From: Lachnospiraceae bacterium
GTDB taxonomy: Bacteria; Bacillota; Clostridia; Lachnospirales; Lachnospiraceae
Assembly (NCBI GenBank): GCA_030523275.1
Contig: JAUNIX010000001.1
Location: forward strand, 62,001-126,000
Reading direction: 5' to 3'
DNA length: 64,000 bases
In this document: one piece after another, positions 10,957 to 18,824 of the stretch
How positions within the stretch are numbered: the stretch's first letter is position 1
How the letters are laid out: each line of letters starts with the position of its first letter
Position numbers and translations under genes: made by a program
The notes under the pieces: generated by a model
Databases searched by the model: none
What the model was told of the DNA's origin: nothing
Seen by the model: only the letters and a program-made list of their open reading frames with translations

Positions 10957-11364
10957 ATGAAACAGTTAAATTTAAACGTACTAAGTAATAGACTAGATCA
11001 CCCGATTACAGAAAATAGAAAGGAGGAAAGGAGAATGAACTTGGGATTTTTAGGTTCAGAAAGAAGAAAAGAAGCTTTATTGGAAAAATTGAGAAATATC
11101 ATAAAACGTAGTACAAAATTGGGAGTGCAGACTGTGATGCTTACCGATACCGAAAGGGAGAAGATACTTTTTGATATTGGCAAATTAGGTAGTCGAGAAT
11201 ATTTAGAATCTGGAAATCAAGATTATTTAAAGAAATTTAATTATCTGATCGATAAAAAAGAGATTTTTTTGCTGTATGATGATGGAAGTGAAGATGCGAG
11301 AAATATTAAAAAAACATATTCTTATTATTTGTTACCGCAGGGATTTTTCCTATTGACAAAGTAA
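10957..11364 (+). CDS. Small protein of unknown function in a MarR regulon
   Basis: I do not recognise this 135-residue protein. It is charged and probably soluble, with a basic helical stretch (RRKEALLEKLRNIIKRSTKLG) and a hydrophobic, aromatic C-terminus (TYSYYLLPQGFFLLTK). There is an in-frame second ATG at 11035 preceded by a very strong AAGGAGGAAAGGAG, so a 109-residue form starting MNLGFLGSE may be the main product. Two operator palindromes precede it and a third lies between it and the MarR gene, so it is probably repressed by that regulator. No transmembrane segment or catalytic motif is evident. Confidence 0.6.
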   Translation: MKQLNLNVLSNRLDHPITENRKEERRMNLGFLGSERRKEALLEKLRNIIKRSTKLGVQTVMLTDTEREKILFDIGKLGSREYLESGNQDYLKKFNYLIDKKEIFLLYDDGSEDARNIKKTYSYYLLPQGFFLLTK

Positions 11365-11395
11365 ATTTTACATGTTATAGTGTATATACACTATA
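11353..11395 (+). promoter_or_regulatory. Promoter and 20-base operator of the MarR gene
   Basis: TTGACA (11353-11358), 17 bases and TATAGT (11376-11381) form the promoter. The perfect palindrome TATAGTGTATATACACTATA (11376-11395) starts exactly at the -10 box, a standard layout for autorepression. Confidence 0.8.
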
Positions 11396-11413
11396 AAGAG
11401 TATGGAGGTGCTT

Positions 11414-11830
11414 ATGTCAACAGTAATGAAAAATAAAAGTGATTGTTATTGCGTGAATGTAAGAAGAGCAGCCAATACCATGACAGAAATTTATGATAAC
11501 TATTTAAAATCTGCAGATATTACGCTTACCCAGTATTGTCTACTTAGCAATTTAAAAAAAATGGATGGTTGTAGTGTCAGTGATCTTGCAAATGGCGTAG
11601 GTCTTGAAAGAACGACATTGGTTCGCACGTTGAAACCTTTGACAGACAGAGGTCTGATCAGCGATATTTCGGAACCAGGAACGAGAAGGCGCAAACTACA
11701 TTTGACAGAAGAAGGACGTAAGATTGTGACAAAAGCAAAGCCATTATGGGTGCGGGCACAGAATGAAATAGAGCAGAGAATTGGAAAAGAGAATGCAGCT
11801 GTCTTATTACAGTTGTCAGAGAAACTTTAA
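11414..11830 (+). CDS. MarR-family transcriptional regulator
   Basis: This 138-residue winged-helix regulator has the MarR pattern: an N-terminal dimerisation helix, ITLTQYCLLSNLKK, the recognition region VSDLANGVGLERTTLVRTLKPLTDRGLI, and the wing GTRRRKLHLTEEGRK. Cysteines in SDCYCVN near the N-terminus could allow redox sensing, but that is speculative. The ATG at 11414 follows GGAGGTG; the ATG at 11402 would sit before that site. The 20-base palindrome over its promoter, plus copies beside the genes on both sides, suggests it represses itself, the upstream small gene and the downstream HAD gene. Confidence 0.9.
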   Translation: MSTVMKNKSDCYCVNVRRAANTMTEIYDNYLKSADITLTQYCLLSNLKKMDGCSVSDLANGVGLERTTLVRTLKPLTDRGLISDISEPGTRRRKLHLTEEGRKIVTKAKPLWVRAQNEIEQRIGKENAAVLLQLSEKL

Positions 11831-11868
11831 TATAAATATAGAAGTAAAAGTTTATTTTATTTAAAAAC

Positions 11869-11880
11869 GTGTATATACAC
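11869..11880 (+). promoter_or_regulatory. Fourth operator copy, before the HAD gene
   Basis: A perfect GTGTATATACAC lies 16 bases upstream of the HAD start and right before its ribosome binding site. No good -35/-10 pair is visible here, so it may act as a roadblock or auxiliary site. Confidence 0.6.
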
Positions 11881-11896
11881 TGGGAAAGGAAGGAAA

Positions 11897-12565
11897 ATGA
11901 TGAAAGAAAAGAGATATCAAGCAGTTATTTTTGATAAAGATGGAGTGATCGCAGATTCAGAATATTGTAATGTTATGGCAAAACATATTCAGTTAAAGCA
12001 AGCTGGTGTCACGGTAGATTGGCATTATCACGATCAGTTTTTGGGTACTACACATGAATATATGTGGACAACGATGAAAGAAGAGTTTGATTTGCCAGAG
12101 GAAATTGATTATTATATCAAGCAGTGGGCAGAGGTTAGAAAAGAATTGATTGAAAAAGAAGGCATTCGAGCAATGCCGGGGAGCATTGATTTGATTAAGA
12201 GAATTAAATCACAGGGAATTCCGATTGCGGTGGCATCTTCTTCAAATGTTGCAGATATAGAGGCAGATTTACAGGCACTTGGTATTGATAGTATTTTTGA
12301 TGCGGTGGTCAGTGGAGAACATTGTCAGAAAGGCAAACCAGATCCGGAAATATTTTTAAAGGCGGCAAATGCGCTTGGAGTAGAAGCGCAAAATTGTATT
12401 GTGATCGAGGACTCCACAAGTGGAGTGGGAGCTGCAAAGGCGGCTGGTATGAAATGCATCGGTTTTGCACATCCTGATGCGGTAAAACAAGACATTCACT
12501 TAGCAGACGAGATTGTTACAGATTTTGATAAATTGACAGTGGATCATTTGATGGAAAGAAACTAA
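11897..12565 (+). CDS. HAD-superfamily hydrolase (beta-phosphoglucomutase-like phosphatase)
   Basis: This 222-residue enzyme has all HAD motifs: FDKDGVIADSE (nucleophile and acid Asp), ASSSNV (motif II Ser), KGKPDPEIF (motif III Lys) and VIEDSTSGVGAAKAAGM (motif IV Asp). A helical cap follows motif I, as in subfamily IA sugar-phosphate phosphatases and phosphoglucomutases. It probably dephosphorylates or isomerises a small sugar phosphate. It lies 66 bases after the MarR gene behind an operator copy, so it is likely part of that regulon. The substrate is unknown. Confidence 0.88.
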   Translation: MMKEKRYQAVIFDKDGVIADSEYCNVMAKHIQLKQAGVTVDWHYHDQFLGTTHEYMWTTMKEEFDLPEEIDYYIKQWAEVRKELIEKEGIRAMPGSIDLIKRIKSQGIPIAVASSSNVADIEADLQALGIDSIFDAVVSGEHCQKGKPDPEIFLKAANALGVEAQNCIVIEDSTSGVGAAKAAGMKCIGFAHPDAVKQDIHLADEIVTDFDKLTVDHLMERN

Positions 12566-12646
12566 AAAGTTATGAATCCTCCTTGGCGGGTGTTAGATTT
12601 TCATATCATGAATTGGTATACAAAAAAATTGAATTAAGTTATAATT

Positions 12647-12686
12647 AGGGTATTAAAAGTACAAGAAGGGTACATTTTAATACCCT
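12647..12686 (+). promoter_or_regulatory. Hairpin in the leader of the PHP gene
   Basis: AGGGTATTAAAAGTAC pairs with GTACATTTTAATACCCT with one bulged A and a short loop. There is no T run after it, so it is not a normal terminator. It may be an operator or an RNA leader structure; a TATAAT at 12640-12645 lies immediately before it. Confidence 0.4.
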
Positions 12687-12735
12687 GAGTTATTATTTGA
12701 AAATAATATTATTCATATTGATAAGGGAGATATCT

Positions 12736-13446
12736 ATGAAGAAACTAATTGCAGACGTTCATTCTCATACACTTGCAAGTGGTCATGCTTATGGAACGAT
12801 TCGTGAAATGGCAGCGGTAGCTAGGGAGAAGAATCTTAAATTGTTGGGACTTAGTGAGCACGGACCGGGAATTCCCGGAACCTGTGATCCATTTTATTTT
12901 TTAAATCTGGTCGTCATTCCTCGCGAACTATATGGAGTCGAAATTATACATGGATGTGAGATCAATGTATTAAATGACGGCAGTCTTTCTCTAGAAGAGA
13001 AGTACTTTGGGCAGCTTGACTATGCGATTGTTGGTATTCATGGTCAATGTTATAAAGATGCAGGTGTTGTGAGAAATACAGAAAATGTGATTCAATGTAT
13101 GAAACATCCGAAAGTTCGACTGGTATCGCATCCAGACGATGATCATACACCGTTGGATTACCATAAGTTGGTTTTAGCGGCAAAAGAATATCATGTGGCA
13201 CTAGAATTAAATAATAGTTCTCTATTAAAGCCGGATAAAAGATTAAATTGTGTCAACAACTACGAAATAATGCTTACTTTATGTCAGGAACATCAAGTAC
13301 CGATTATTGTGAATTCGGATGCACATGATCCTTCGTATGTTGGCAGATTTGAAGAAGCGGAACAATTGTTGCAGAGAGTACAATTTGACGAAACATTGAT
13401 TTTAAATAACGATATAGAGAAATTAAAAACATTTCTATTAAACTAA
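12736..13446 (+). CDS. PHP-domain phosphoesterase (YcdX-like)
   Basis: This 236-residue protein has the polymerase-and-histidinol-phosphatase metal-binding motifs: DVHSHT, SEHGPG, HGCEIN, IVGIHG, SHPDD and NSDAHDP. These ligate a trinuclear metal centre, and relatives such as E. coli YcdX are phosphatases. The ATG at 12736 follows AAGGGAGA; a TTG at 12697 is less likely. It is a single gene with a terminator downstream. The natural substrate is not evident. Confidence 0.88.
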   Translation: MKKLIADVHSHTLASGHAYGTIREMAAVAREKNLKLLGLSEHGPGIPGTCDPFYFLNLVVIPRELYGVEIIHGCEINVLNDGSLSLEEKYFGQLDYAIVGIHGQCYKDAGVVRNTENVIQCMKHPKVRLVSHPDDDHTPLDYHKLVLAAKEYHVALELNNSSLLKPDKRLNCVNNYEIMLTLCQEHQVPIIVNSDAHDPSYVGRFEEAEQLLQRVQFDETLILNNDIEKLKTFLLN

Positions 13447-13453
13447 GAAAAAT

Positions 13454-13490
13454 GCGGATTGCAGATTGATGTTTGCAATCCGCTTTGTTG
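13454..13490. terminator. Terminator between convergent PHP and MATE genes
   Basis: GCGGATTGCA pairs perfectly with TGCAATCCGC, with T-rich sequence after it and A-rich sequence before it, so it may work in both directions. Confidence 0.75.
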
Positions 13491-13516
13491 TGCAACAATG
13501 TATGCTATGTCATATA

Positions 13517-14854
13517 TTATAATTCTTTATGCAAACGAACAGCCATACAGAAGGCTATGATAGCAGAAATGACATCAGAAAGTGGTTGTGCATAAAGGAT
13601 ACCCTTCTCACCCAAGATTATTGGTAGAATGAAAATCATTGGCACAAAACAGATACCTTGTCTACAAGCACCAAGGATGAATCCTTCTTTTGCTTTTCCC
13701 AGAGCAAGAAAGAGAGAGGAATATACGGTATAAAAACCAAAGAGGATAAAAGAAATACCATTTGCGCGAAGTGCGCGTTGTCCGATATTGATCAATTCTA
13801 AATCTCCAGTCGTAAATTGAGAAATAATGATTTTTGGTATGATAGCCAGGATCAGGCCAAAGATGATACAAAAAATAGTTGACCATATAATAGAGATTTT
13901 GGTTGCTTCCCGTAAACGGTCATATTTTTTTGCTCCGTAACTATATCCGGCAATTGGCTGAAAGCCTTTGATAAATCCAAATACCATTAAACTACCCATC
14001 GAAATAATTCTTGTTACAGCACCCATTCCGGCAATCATCGAGTCTCCATATCCCTTTGCCTGCATATTAATCAGCATAATAGAAAGGCTGGTCAGAAGTT
14101 GAAATACCAGAGTAGGGATTCCTATTTTTAAAATCTCAGACATAATTTCTTTTGAAAAACAACACTGGTTGATACGAAAACGAAAAATACTCTTTTTTCT
14201 AAATATATAACATAGATATACCAAAGATGAAATCATCTGTGAAATTGCAGTGGCAATTGCTGCACCGGCCACCCCTAAATCAAGAACATAGATAAAAATA
14301 GGATCTAAAATCATATTCAATATCGCCCCTGTCAGCAATGCACACATGGTAGTCTTGGCAGCTCCTTCGCTGGTAACAATGTTATTCATCGTGACATTAA
14401 AAACATTAAAGATGGATGCCACTATGTAAATGTTTGCATAAGTTACCGCATAGGGGAAAATACTTTCGGTTGCTCCTAGTAATTTTAGTATTGGATGTAA
14501 AAAAATCATAGTACAAAGAATCACAATTGCACCAATAAAAAGACTGCTATATAAGGCTGTGCTAGCAACAATATTTGCGGTATCTCGTTTTCCATTTCCC
14601 AATAATCTGGAAATATAAGAAGCTGCTCCATTTCCAAATAATAAGCCCAATCCAACAATAATTTGTCCAATCGGAAAGGAAACCGATATTGCTCCCATCT
14701 GACTTGTTCCCAAACCACCGACAAAGTAAGCATCGACTAAATTGTACAATGCATTGATCATCATTCCGATCATAGTAGGCAGCCCCATTGCGAGAAGTGC
14801 TTTTGTTACAGGTGCATTTCCCAGAAGTTCTATTTTCTTGTTACGTTCCTCCAT
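13517..14854 (-). CDS. MATE-family efflux transporter, PadR-linked
   Basis: This 445-residue membrane protein has the MATE start LLGNAPVTKALLAMGLPTMIGMMINALYNLVDAYFVGGLG pattern and about twelve hydrophobic segments with SYGAKKYDRL between the halves. It probably exports a toxic cation or metabolite. The gene is transcribed divergently from a PadR regulator gene and its -10 box lies in a palindromic operator, so it is probably repressed by PadR until the transported compound is present. AAAGGAGAA precedes the ATG. It differs clearly from the MATE protein at 8283-9635. Confidence 0.92.
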   Translation of the reverse strand: MEERNKKIELLGNAPVTKALLAMGLPTMIGMMINALYNLVDAYFVGGLGTSQMGAISVSFPIGQIIVGLGLLFGNGAASYISRLLGNGKRDTANIVASTALYSSLFIGAIVILCTMIFLHPILKLLGATESIFPYAVTYANIYIVASIFNVFNVTMNNIVTSEGAAKTTMCALLTGAILNMILDPIFIYVLDLGVAGAAIATAISQMISSLVYLCYIFRKKSIFRFRINQCCFSKEIMSEILKIGIPTLVFQLLTSLSIMLINMQAKGYGDSMIAGMGAVTRIISMGSLMVFGFIKGFQPIAGYSYGAKKYDRLREATKISIIWSTIFCIIFGLILAIIPKIIISQFTTGDLELINIGQRALRANGISFILFGFYTVYSSLFLALGKAKEGFILGACRQGICFVPMIFILPIILGEKGILYAQPLSDVISAIIAFCMAVRLHKEL

Positions 14855-14891
14855 AATGAATTCTCCTTTCTCATAAATAGATATAAAATAT

Positions 14892-14949
14892 ATTACTATA
14901 AATTATAGTAATTGAATTGCAAGAGGTATAATACTATAATTTATAGTAA
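14892..14949. promoter_or_regulatory. Divergent promoters with paired palindromic operators (PadR sites)
   Basis: Two palindromes lie between MATE and PadR: TTACTATAA-A-TTATAGTAA (14893-14911) and TACTATAA-T-TTATAGTA (14932-14948). The PadR promoter TTGAAT (14912-14917), 17 bases, TATAAT (14935-14940) has its -10 box in the second. The MATE promoter on the minus strand, TTGCAA (14922-14917), 16 bases, TATAGT (14900-14895), has its -10 box in the first. One regulator could thus control both genes. Confidence 0.75.
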
Positions 14950-14975
14950 CTGTCAACAGCAAAAAGGAGGGCAAA

Positions 14976-15491
14976 ATGGCAACAATCGATTTAATTGTGT
15001 TGGGGATTTTGAAAAAAGAAGCATTGAGTGCATATGATATTCAGAAATTAGTAGAGTATCGTAATATATCGAAATGGGTAAAGATTAGTACTCCATCCAT
15101 TTATAAAAAAGTGATTCAATTAAAAGAAAAGGGTTATGTCAAAAGCCATACAGTAAAAGAGGGAAACATGGCTGAGAAAGCGGTGTATTCTTTAACGGAT
15201 GCCGGAGAAAAAGAATTTGAAAAATTGATGTTGGAAATAGCAGACCAACCGATTCGTATTTTTTTGGATTTTAATGCGGTAATCGTAAATTTAAGCAGTC
15301 TTTCACCAGATAAGCAAACTATATGTTTACAGAAGATTGAAGATAACATAAAAACTTTGAAAGCATATTTGGAAGAAAATATTCAATTAAAAGAAAATGT
15401 ATCGGAGATTCCAGAAACAGGTATGGCTGTTTTGCAGCAGCAGTTGATGTTGGTACAATCGATTGAAAACTGGATTGATTCATTAAAATAA
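14976..15491 (+). CDS. PadR-family transcriptional regulator
   Basis: This 171-residue protein begins with a PadR winged-helix domain (LIVLGILKKEALSAYDIQKLVE, then STPSIYKKVIQLKEKGYV and KAVYSLTDAGEKEFEKL) and ends in a helical dimerisation region of about 80 residues. PadR repressors usually control a neighbouring multidrug exporter, which fits the divergent MATE gene here and the two operators between them. The start follows AAAAGGAGGG. It may be co-transcribed with the ECF sigma gene 62 bases downstream, but there is no evidence for that beyond spacing. Confidence 0.9.
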   Translation: MATIDLIVLGILKKEALSAYDIQKLVEYRNISKWVKISTPSIYKKVIQLKEKGYVKSHTVKEGNMAEKAVYSLTDAGEKEFEKLMLEIADQPIRIFLDFNAVIVNLSSLSPDKQTICLQKIEDNIKTLKAYLEENIQLKENVSEIPETGMAVLQQQLMLVQSIENWIDSLK

Positions 15492-15553
15492 AAAAATTTT
15501 TATTGGACACATTTACACTTTCAATTGTCTCTATAGTGAAAGGGGGAATCAGC

Positions 15554-16039
15554 ATGAGTGAATCTTTGTTGCGTACGGACAAAGACTTTGAAGAAATTTA
15601 TCATTTACATGTGAATACGGTATTTCGACTTTGCTTTACTTATTTAAAGAATCAGCCGGATACCGAAGATGCTGTTCAGGAAGTTTTTATTAAGCTTTTA
15701 CAATATAGAGGAACATTTGAGAGTGAAGAACATAGAAAAGCTTGGCTGATCGTGACGGCATCAAATTATTGTAAAAACCATTTAAAATATTGGTGGAGAA
15801 AACGAAAAAATATCGATGATTATGTGGAAACGATAGGTGGATCAAATCTTGAAATTGATGAAATGATGGAACTGGTACTTGCATTGCCTGAAAAATATAA
15901 AACGGTTGTTTATTTATATTATTATGAGGGTTATGACAGTAAGCAGATTGCAAAATTATTGCATAGACCGGCATCGACCATACGTGGTCAGTTATCTTCC
16001 GCTCGGAAGTTGTTGAAAAAAGAGCTTGTAACGTTATAA
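15554..16039 (+). CDS. ECF-type RNA polymerase sigma factor
   Basis: This 161-residue protein has sigma region 2 (FEEIYHLHVNTVFRLCFTYLKNQPDTEDAVQEVFIKL pattern) and region 4 (LPEKYKTVVYLYYYEGYDSKQIAKLL and STIRGQLSSARKLLKKEL), with no region 3, as in extracytoplasmic-function sigma factors. It would direct RNA polymerase to a small set of stress promoters. The ATG at 15554 after AGGGGGAATC is preferred to an upstream start at 15503. The next gene, 12 bases on, encodes a single-pass membrane protein that is its likely anti-sigma partner. Confidence 0.9.
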   Translation: MSESLLRTDKDFEEIYHLHVNTVFRLCFTYLKNQPDTEDAVQEVFIKLLQYRGTFESEEHRKAWLIVTASNYCKNHLKYWWRKRKNIDDYVETIGGSNLEIDEMMELVLALPEKYKTVVYLYYYEGYDSKQIAKLLHRPASTIRGQLSSARKLLKKELVTL

Positions 16040-16051
16040 AAGGAGGAATGA

Positions 16052-17173
16052 GTGCTTATGAGAGATGAAAAAATCGTAGAATCTTATAATAAAATTGTGC
16101 CGGATGAAGAAGTAAAAAATAGAATGTATGCCAATATATTAGAGCATAAAAAGAAGGATTTGAATACGCGTACGACTTTCTACACAAGAAAGGAGTTTAG
16201 AATGAAGAAAGTGGCAGTTGCAGTTATGATGTTGTTATGTATTTGTTTGATATCGGGAACGGGTTATGCGGCATATAAATGGTTAAATTCCAAAGAAGCG
16301 GCAGGGGAAATCGGCGATAAAAAATTGGCAGAATATTTTGGAAAAAAGGACAGTGATATTCAGGTACAAGAATCTGGTGAATATCGGATTGCGTATCTTG
16401 GAACTGTATCTGGAAAAGACATCAGTGATATTGATTTAGATGAAAATAAAGACAAAACTTACGCAGCACTTGCAGTAGAAAGAAAAGATGGTAAGCCAAT
16501 GAAAGAGGATAGCGATATTGTGGTGGCTTCTCCATTTATAAAAGGGGTTGATCCAAATGAATTAAATATTTATACCATGGGTGGTGGTGTTACATGGAAG
16601 ATCATCGATGGTGTTTATTATGCAATCGCAGAATGTGATGATCTCGAGATGTTTGCGGATAGAGGTATGTATTTAGCAGCAATGGATGGTCCTTGCATGC
16701 GAGAAGGATATACGTTTAATCAAAAGAATGGTGAAATTACGGCCAAAGAAAGTTATCAGGGATTAAATGCATTATTTAAGGTTGATTTAGATTCCTCAAA
16801 AGCAGATGCAAAAAGAGCAAACGATTATTTGGAAAAATTAAAAAAGAATAGTGATGAGTATACCGAAAGTACAGCGGAATCTATTGATGGAGAAAAAACA
16901 GAAGGGATTGATTTGAATGATACCAAAGATGTTTTGAAACATTCAAAATACTTGAAAGATTCTGAGAAAGAATTGATTCCAGATAAAGAAGGTATGGTAA
17001 CCTATTCTTACAAAGAAGAATTTGAAGTTAATTCGATGGTAAGCCAGTTGGCAGAAGGTCAATCAGATATTAACATTCTCTATGGTGATGAAGAAGAAAA
17101 AGATTATACTGTTGAGATTATCAAAAAAGATGGAAAAATCTATGGACGTACCTATGAATTTCTTGGAAAGTAA
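16052..17173 (+). CDS. Single-pass membrane protein, probable anti-sigma factor or sensor
   Basis: This protein of 371-373 residues has a cytoplasmic N-terminus of about 50 residues, one transmembrane helix (about residues 52-76, VAVAVMMLLCICLISGTGYAAY), and a large acidic extracytoplasmic domain of about 295 residues. The layout and position right after an ECF sigma gene suggest an anti-sigma factor, as in DUF4179-like proteins of Clostridia; I see no zinc-binding HxxxCxxC motif. The GTG at 16052 has good spacing to AGGAGG; the ATG at 16058 is an alternative. A terminator follows. Confidence 0.65.
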   Translation: MLMRDEKIVESYNKIVPDEEVKNRMYANILEHKKKDLNTRTTFYTRKEFRMKKVAVAVMMLLCICLISGTGYAAYKWLNSKEAAGEIGDKKLAEYFGKKDSDIQVQESGEYRIAYLGTVSGKDISDIDLDENKDKTYAALAVERKDGKPMKEDSDIVVASPFIKGVDPNELNIYTMGGGVTWKIIDGVYYAIAECDDLEMFADRGMYLAAMDGPCMREGYTFNQKNGEITAKESYQGLNALFKVDLDSSKADAKRANDYLEKLKKNSDEYTESTAESIDGEKTEGIDLNDTKDVLKHSKYLKDSEKELIPDKEGMVTYSYKEEFEVNSMVSQLAEGQSDINILYGDEEEKDYTVEIIKKDGKIYGRTYEFLGK

Positions 17174-17202
17174 ATTTAGGTAGTTGAAGATAATTTAGAT
17201 TA

Positions 17203-17245
17203 AAAAAGCTATGGTATTAACAAAACGTTAGTATCATAGCTTTTA
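17203..17245 (+). terminator. Terminator of the sigma factor operon
   Basis: AAAAGCTATGGTATTAAC pairs with GTTAGTATCATAGCTTTT, with two G-U pairs, around a small loop. Confidence 0.8.
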
Positions 17246-17275
17246 AGTTAATATAGTTAAAGTCCTATTTCGGTG

Positions 17276-17676
17276 TATCAGGAAATACATTATGCAATGC
17301 CAGTGAGGACAGCAATGTACAATATTTAACGTACGATGAGCAGCTTCATGTCCTGAGAACAGAACATAGAAAGAAAAATGATTTACAAAGTTCTGCCGAG
17401 TTTTTATCAGGAATAAAAGAAGATGACAAACTGATGGCAGTTGTCACATTTATATGTTACTATGGAAAAGAGGAGTGGAACACCAATTTGACTTTAAAAG
17501 ATATGGTAAGGCTATCTGGAAAATATCAGAAAATGGAAAGTTATCTCACGGATCATCGTTTGAATCGACTATATCAATTTTTAATTTTAGAGAAACGATA
17601 CGATGATTTGCAAAAAGCGACGGTCGATGAGGATTTTCGAAAAGAGTTATACGAAGAACATTTACTCGTTTATTAA
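17276..17676 (+). pseudogene. Decayed Rpn-family nuclease gene
   Basis: This is a broken relative of the gene at 9772-10719. The 5' part reads EIHYAMPVRTAMYN, matching VHYGMPIRTMMYN of the intact copy. One base is then missing around 17324-17328, where the intact gene has GGAATA. The reading frame continues as TYDEQ and SAEFLSGIKEDDKLMAVVTFICYYGKEEWNTNLTLKDMV. After YLTDHRLN the middle of the C-terminal region is deleted and the sequence jumps to the family tail LYQFLILEKRYDDLQKA. The N-terminal third is absent. Thus it has an N-terminal truncation, a frameshift and an internal deletion. Confidence 0.85.
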
Positions 17677-18239
17677 AAAAATATATTGCTTACTTGTAGA
17701 AGCGATTATTATTGATATTCTATTGCAAAATTATATCAATGAGAATTTTCTCTTATGCAAAGCATGATTGAAATGCCGAGAATGAGAATATCAAAATAAT
17801 TTCAGAGTTTTCTTGATAAATATTTATCTGGTAATAAAAGATTTTCGAAAAGGAATGTATGAGAACTTCAATTTCTATCATAGTAAAATTTACTTAATAA
17901 CGTTTGTTAAGATAAAAATAGGGGCTATCGAAACTTTTTAGTATGACAGCCCAAAGTTTAAGTACAAAAATTTATAAAAACAACTAATTGTTGGATTATT
18001 GTTAGGCGAAGCCAACCGACACAGCGCGCGATTTTAAATCCGGGTGACTTCTGATTACAAGTATACTTTAACAAAAAAATGTGGTCAGAGTGTGTCTGAA
18101 AAATAAAACGTGTATAAAATTCATTTTATTAAAATTGATAAAGGTTATCATTATCAATTGTTGCGGGATTTTTAATTGAATGTTATGCTTATATTAGAGT
18201 TTGACAAGACTAACTAATAAAAAATAGGAGGAATAAAAC
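17677..18239. other. Long intergenic region with possible mobile-element relics
   Basis: No gene is visible in these 560 bases. At 17923-17953 there is an imperfect inverted repeat, GGGCTATC and GACAGCCC, of the kind seen at insertion sequence ends. At 18001-18030 a small hairpin (GTTAGGC-GAA-GCCAAC) is followed by an unusually GC-rich patch (ACAGCGCGCG). The last 100 bases hold the regulatory region of ahpC. The adjacency to a decayed Rpn gene suggests a site of past rearrangement. Confidence 0.35.
18136..18150 (+). promoter_or_regulatory. Fur/PerR-type box upstream of ahpC
   Basis: TGATAAAGGTTATCA matches the 7-1-7 Fur consensus TGATAATNATTATCA at all but two positions, and the flanks extend the symmetry (ATTATCAAT follows). 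It is 90 bases before ahpC. A possible promoter is TTGCGG (18161-18166), 17 bases, TATGCT (18184-18189). PerR or Fur control of a peroxiredoxin operon is common in Firmicutes. Confidence 0.6.
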
Positions 18240-18803
18240 ATGTCAATGATTCATAAAGAAGTAAGTAATTTTTCTGTACAAGCGTTTCAAAATGATGATT
18301 TTAATACCGTAACAAAAGAGGATATTCTTGGAAAATGGAGTGTATTTTTTTTCTATCCGGCAGATTTTACATTTGTATGTCCGACAGAATTAGAAGATTT
18401 AGCAAACAAATACGAAGAATTTAAAAAGATTGGCTGTGAAATTTATGCTGTTTCTTGCGATACCCATTTTATGCATAAAGCATGGCATGATGCTTCTGAC
18501 CGAATCAAGAAAATTCAGTATCCAATGTTGGCAGACCCAACCCATGCATTGGCAAAGGATTTTGAAGTGTTGATTGAAGAGGATGGTCTCGCAGAAAGAG
18601 GGAGTTTTATTGTAAATCCAGAAGGAAAAATTGTTGCATATGAAGTAAATGCTGGTAATGTCGGAAGAAATGCAGATGAATTATTCCGTAAGGTACAGGC
18701 AAGCCAGTTTGTATATGAACATGGTGATGAAGTTTGCCCGGCAAAATGGCAGCCAGGAGCAGAGACTTTAAAGCCAAGTCTGGACTTAGTTGGCTTACTA
18801 TAA
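18240..18803 (+). CDS. ahpC: Alkyl hydroperoxide reductase subunit C (2-Cys peroxiredoxin)
   Basis: This 187-residue typical 2-Cys peroxiredoxin reduces H2O2 and organic peroxides in the cytoplasm. The peroxidatic cysteine lies in FTFVCPTE (Cys47) and the resolving cysteine in EVCPAKW (Cys166), the standard spacing for AhpC. The length is normal. TAGGAGGAATAAAAC precedes the ATG. The next gene, 21 bases on, encodes its probable reductase. A Fur-type box upstream points to control by iron or peroxide. Confidence 0.97.
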   Translation: MSMIHKEVSNFSVQAFQNDDFNTVTKEDILGKWSVFFFYPADFTFVCPTELEDLANKYEEFKKIGCEIYAVSCDTHFMHKAWHDASDRIKKIQYPMLADPTHALAKDFEVLIEEDGLAERGSFIVNPEGKIVAYEVNAGNVGRNADELFRKVQASQFVYEHGDEVCPAKWQPGAETLKPSLDLVGLL

Positions 18804-18824
18804 GTACGACAAGGAGGGAAAACT

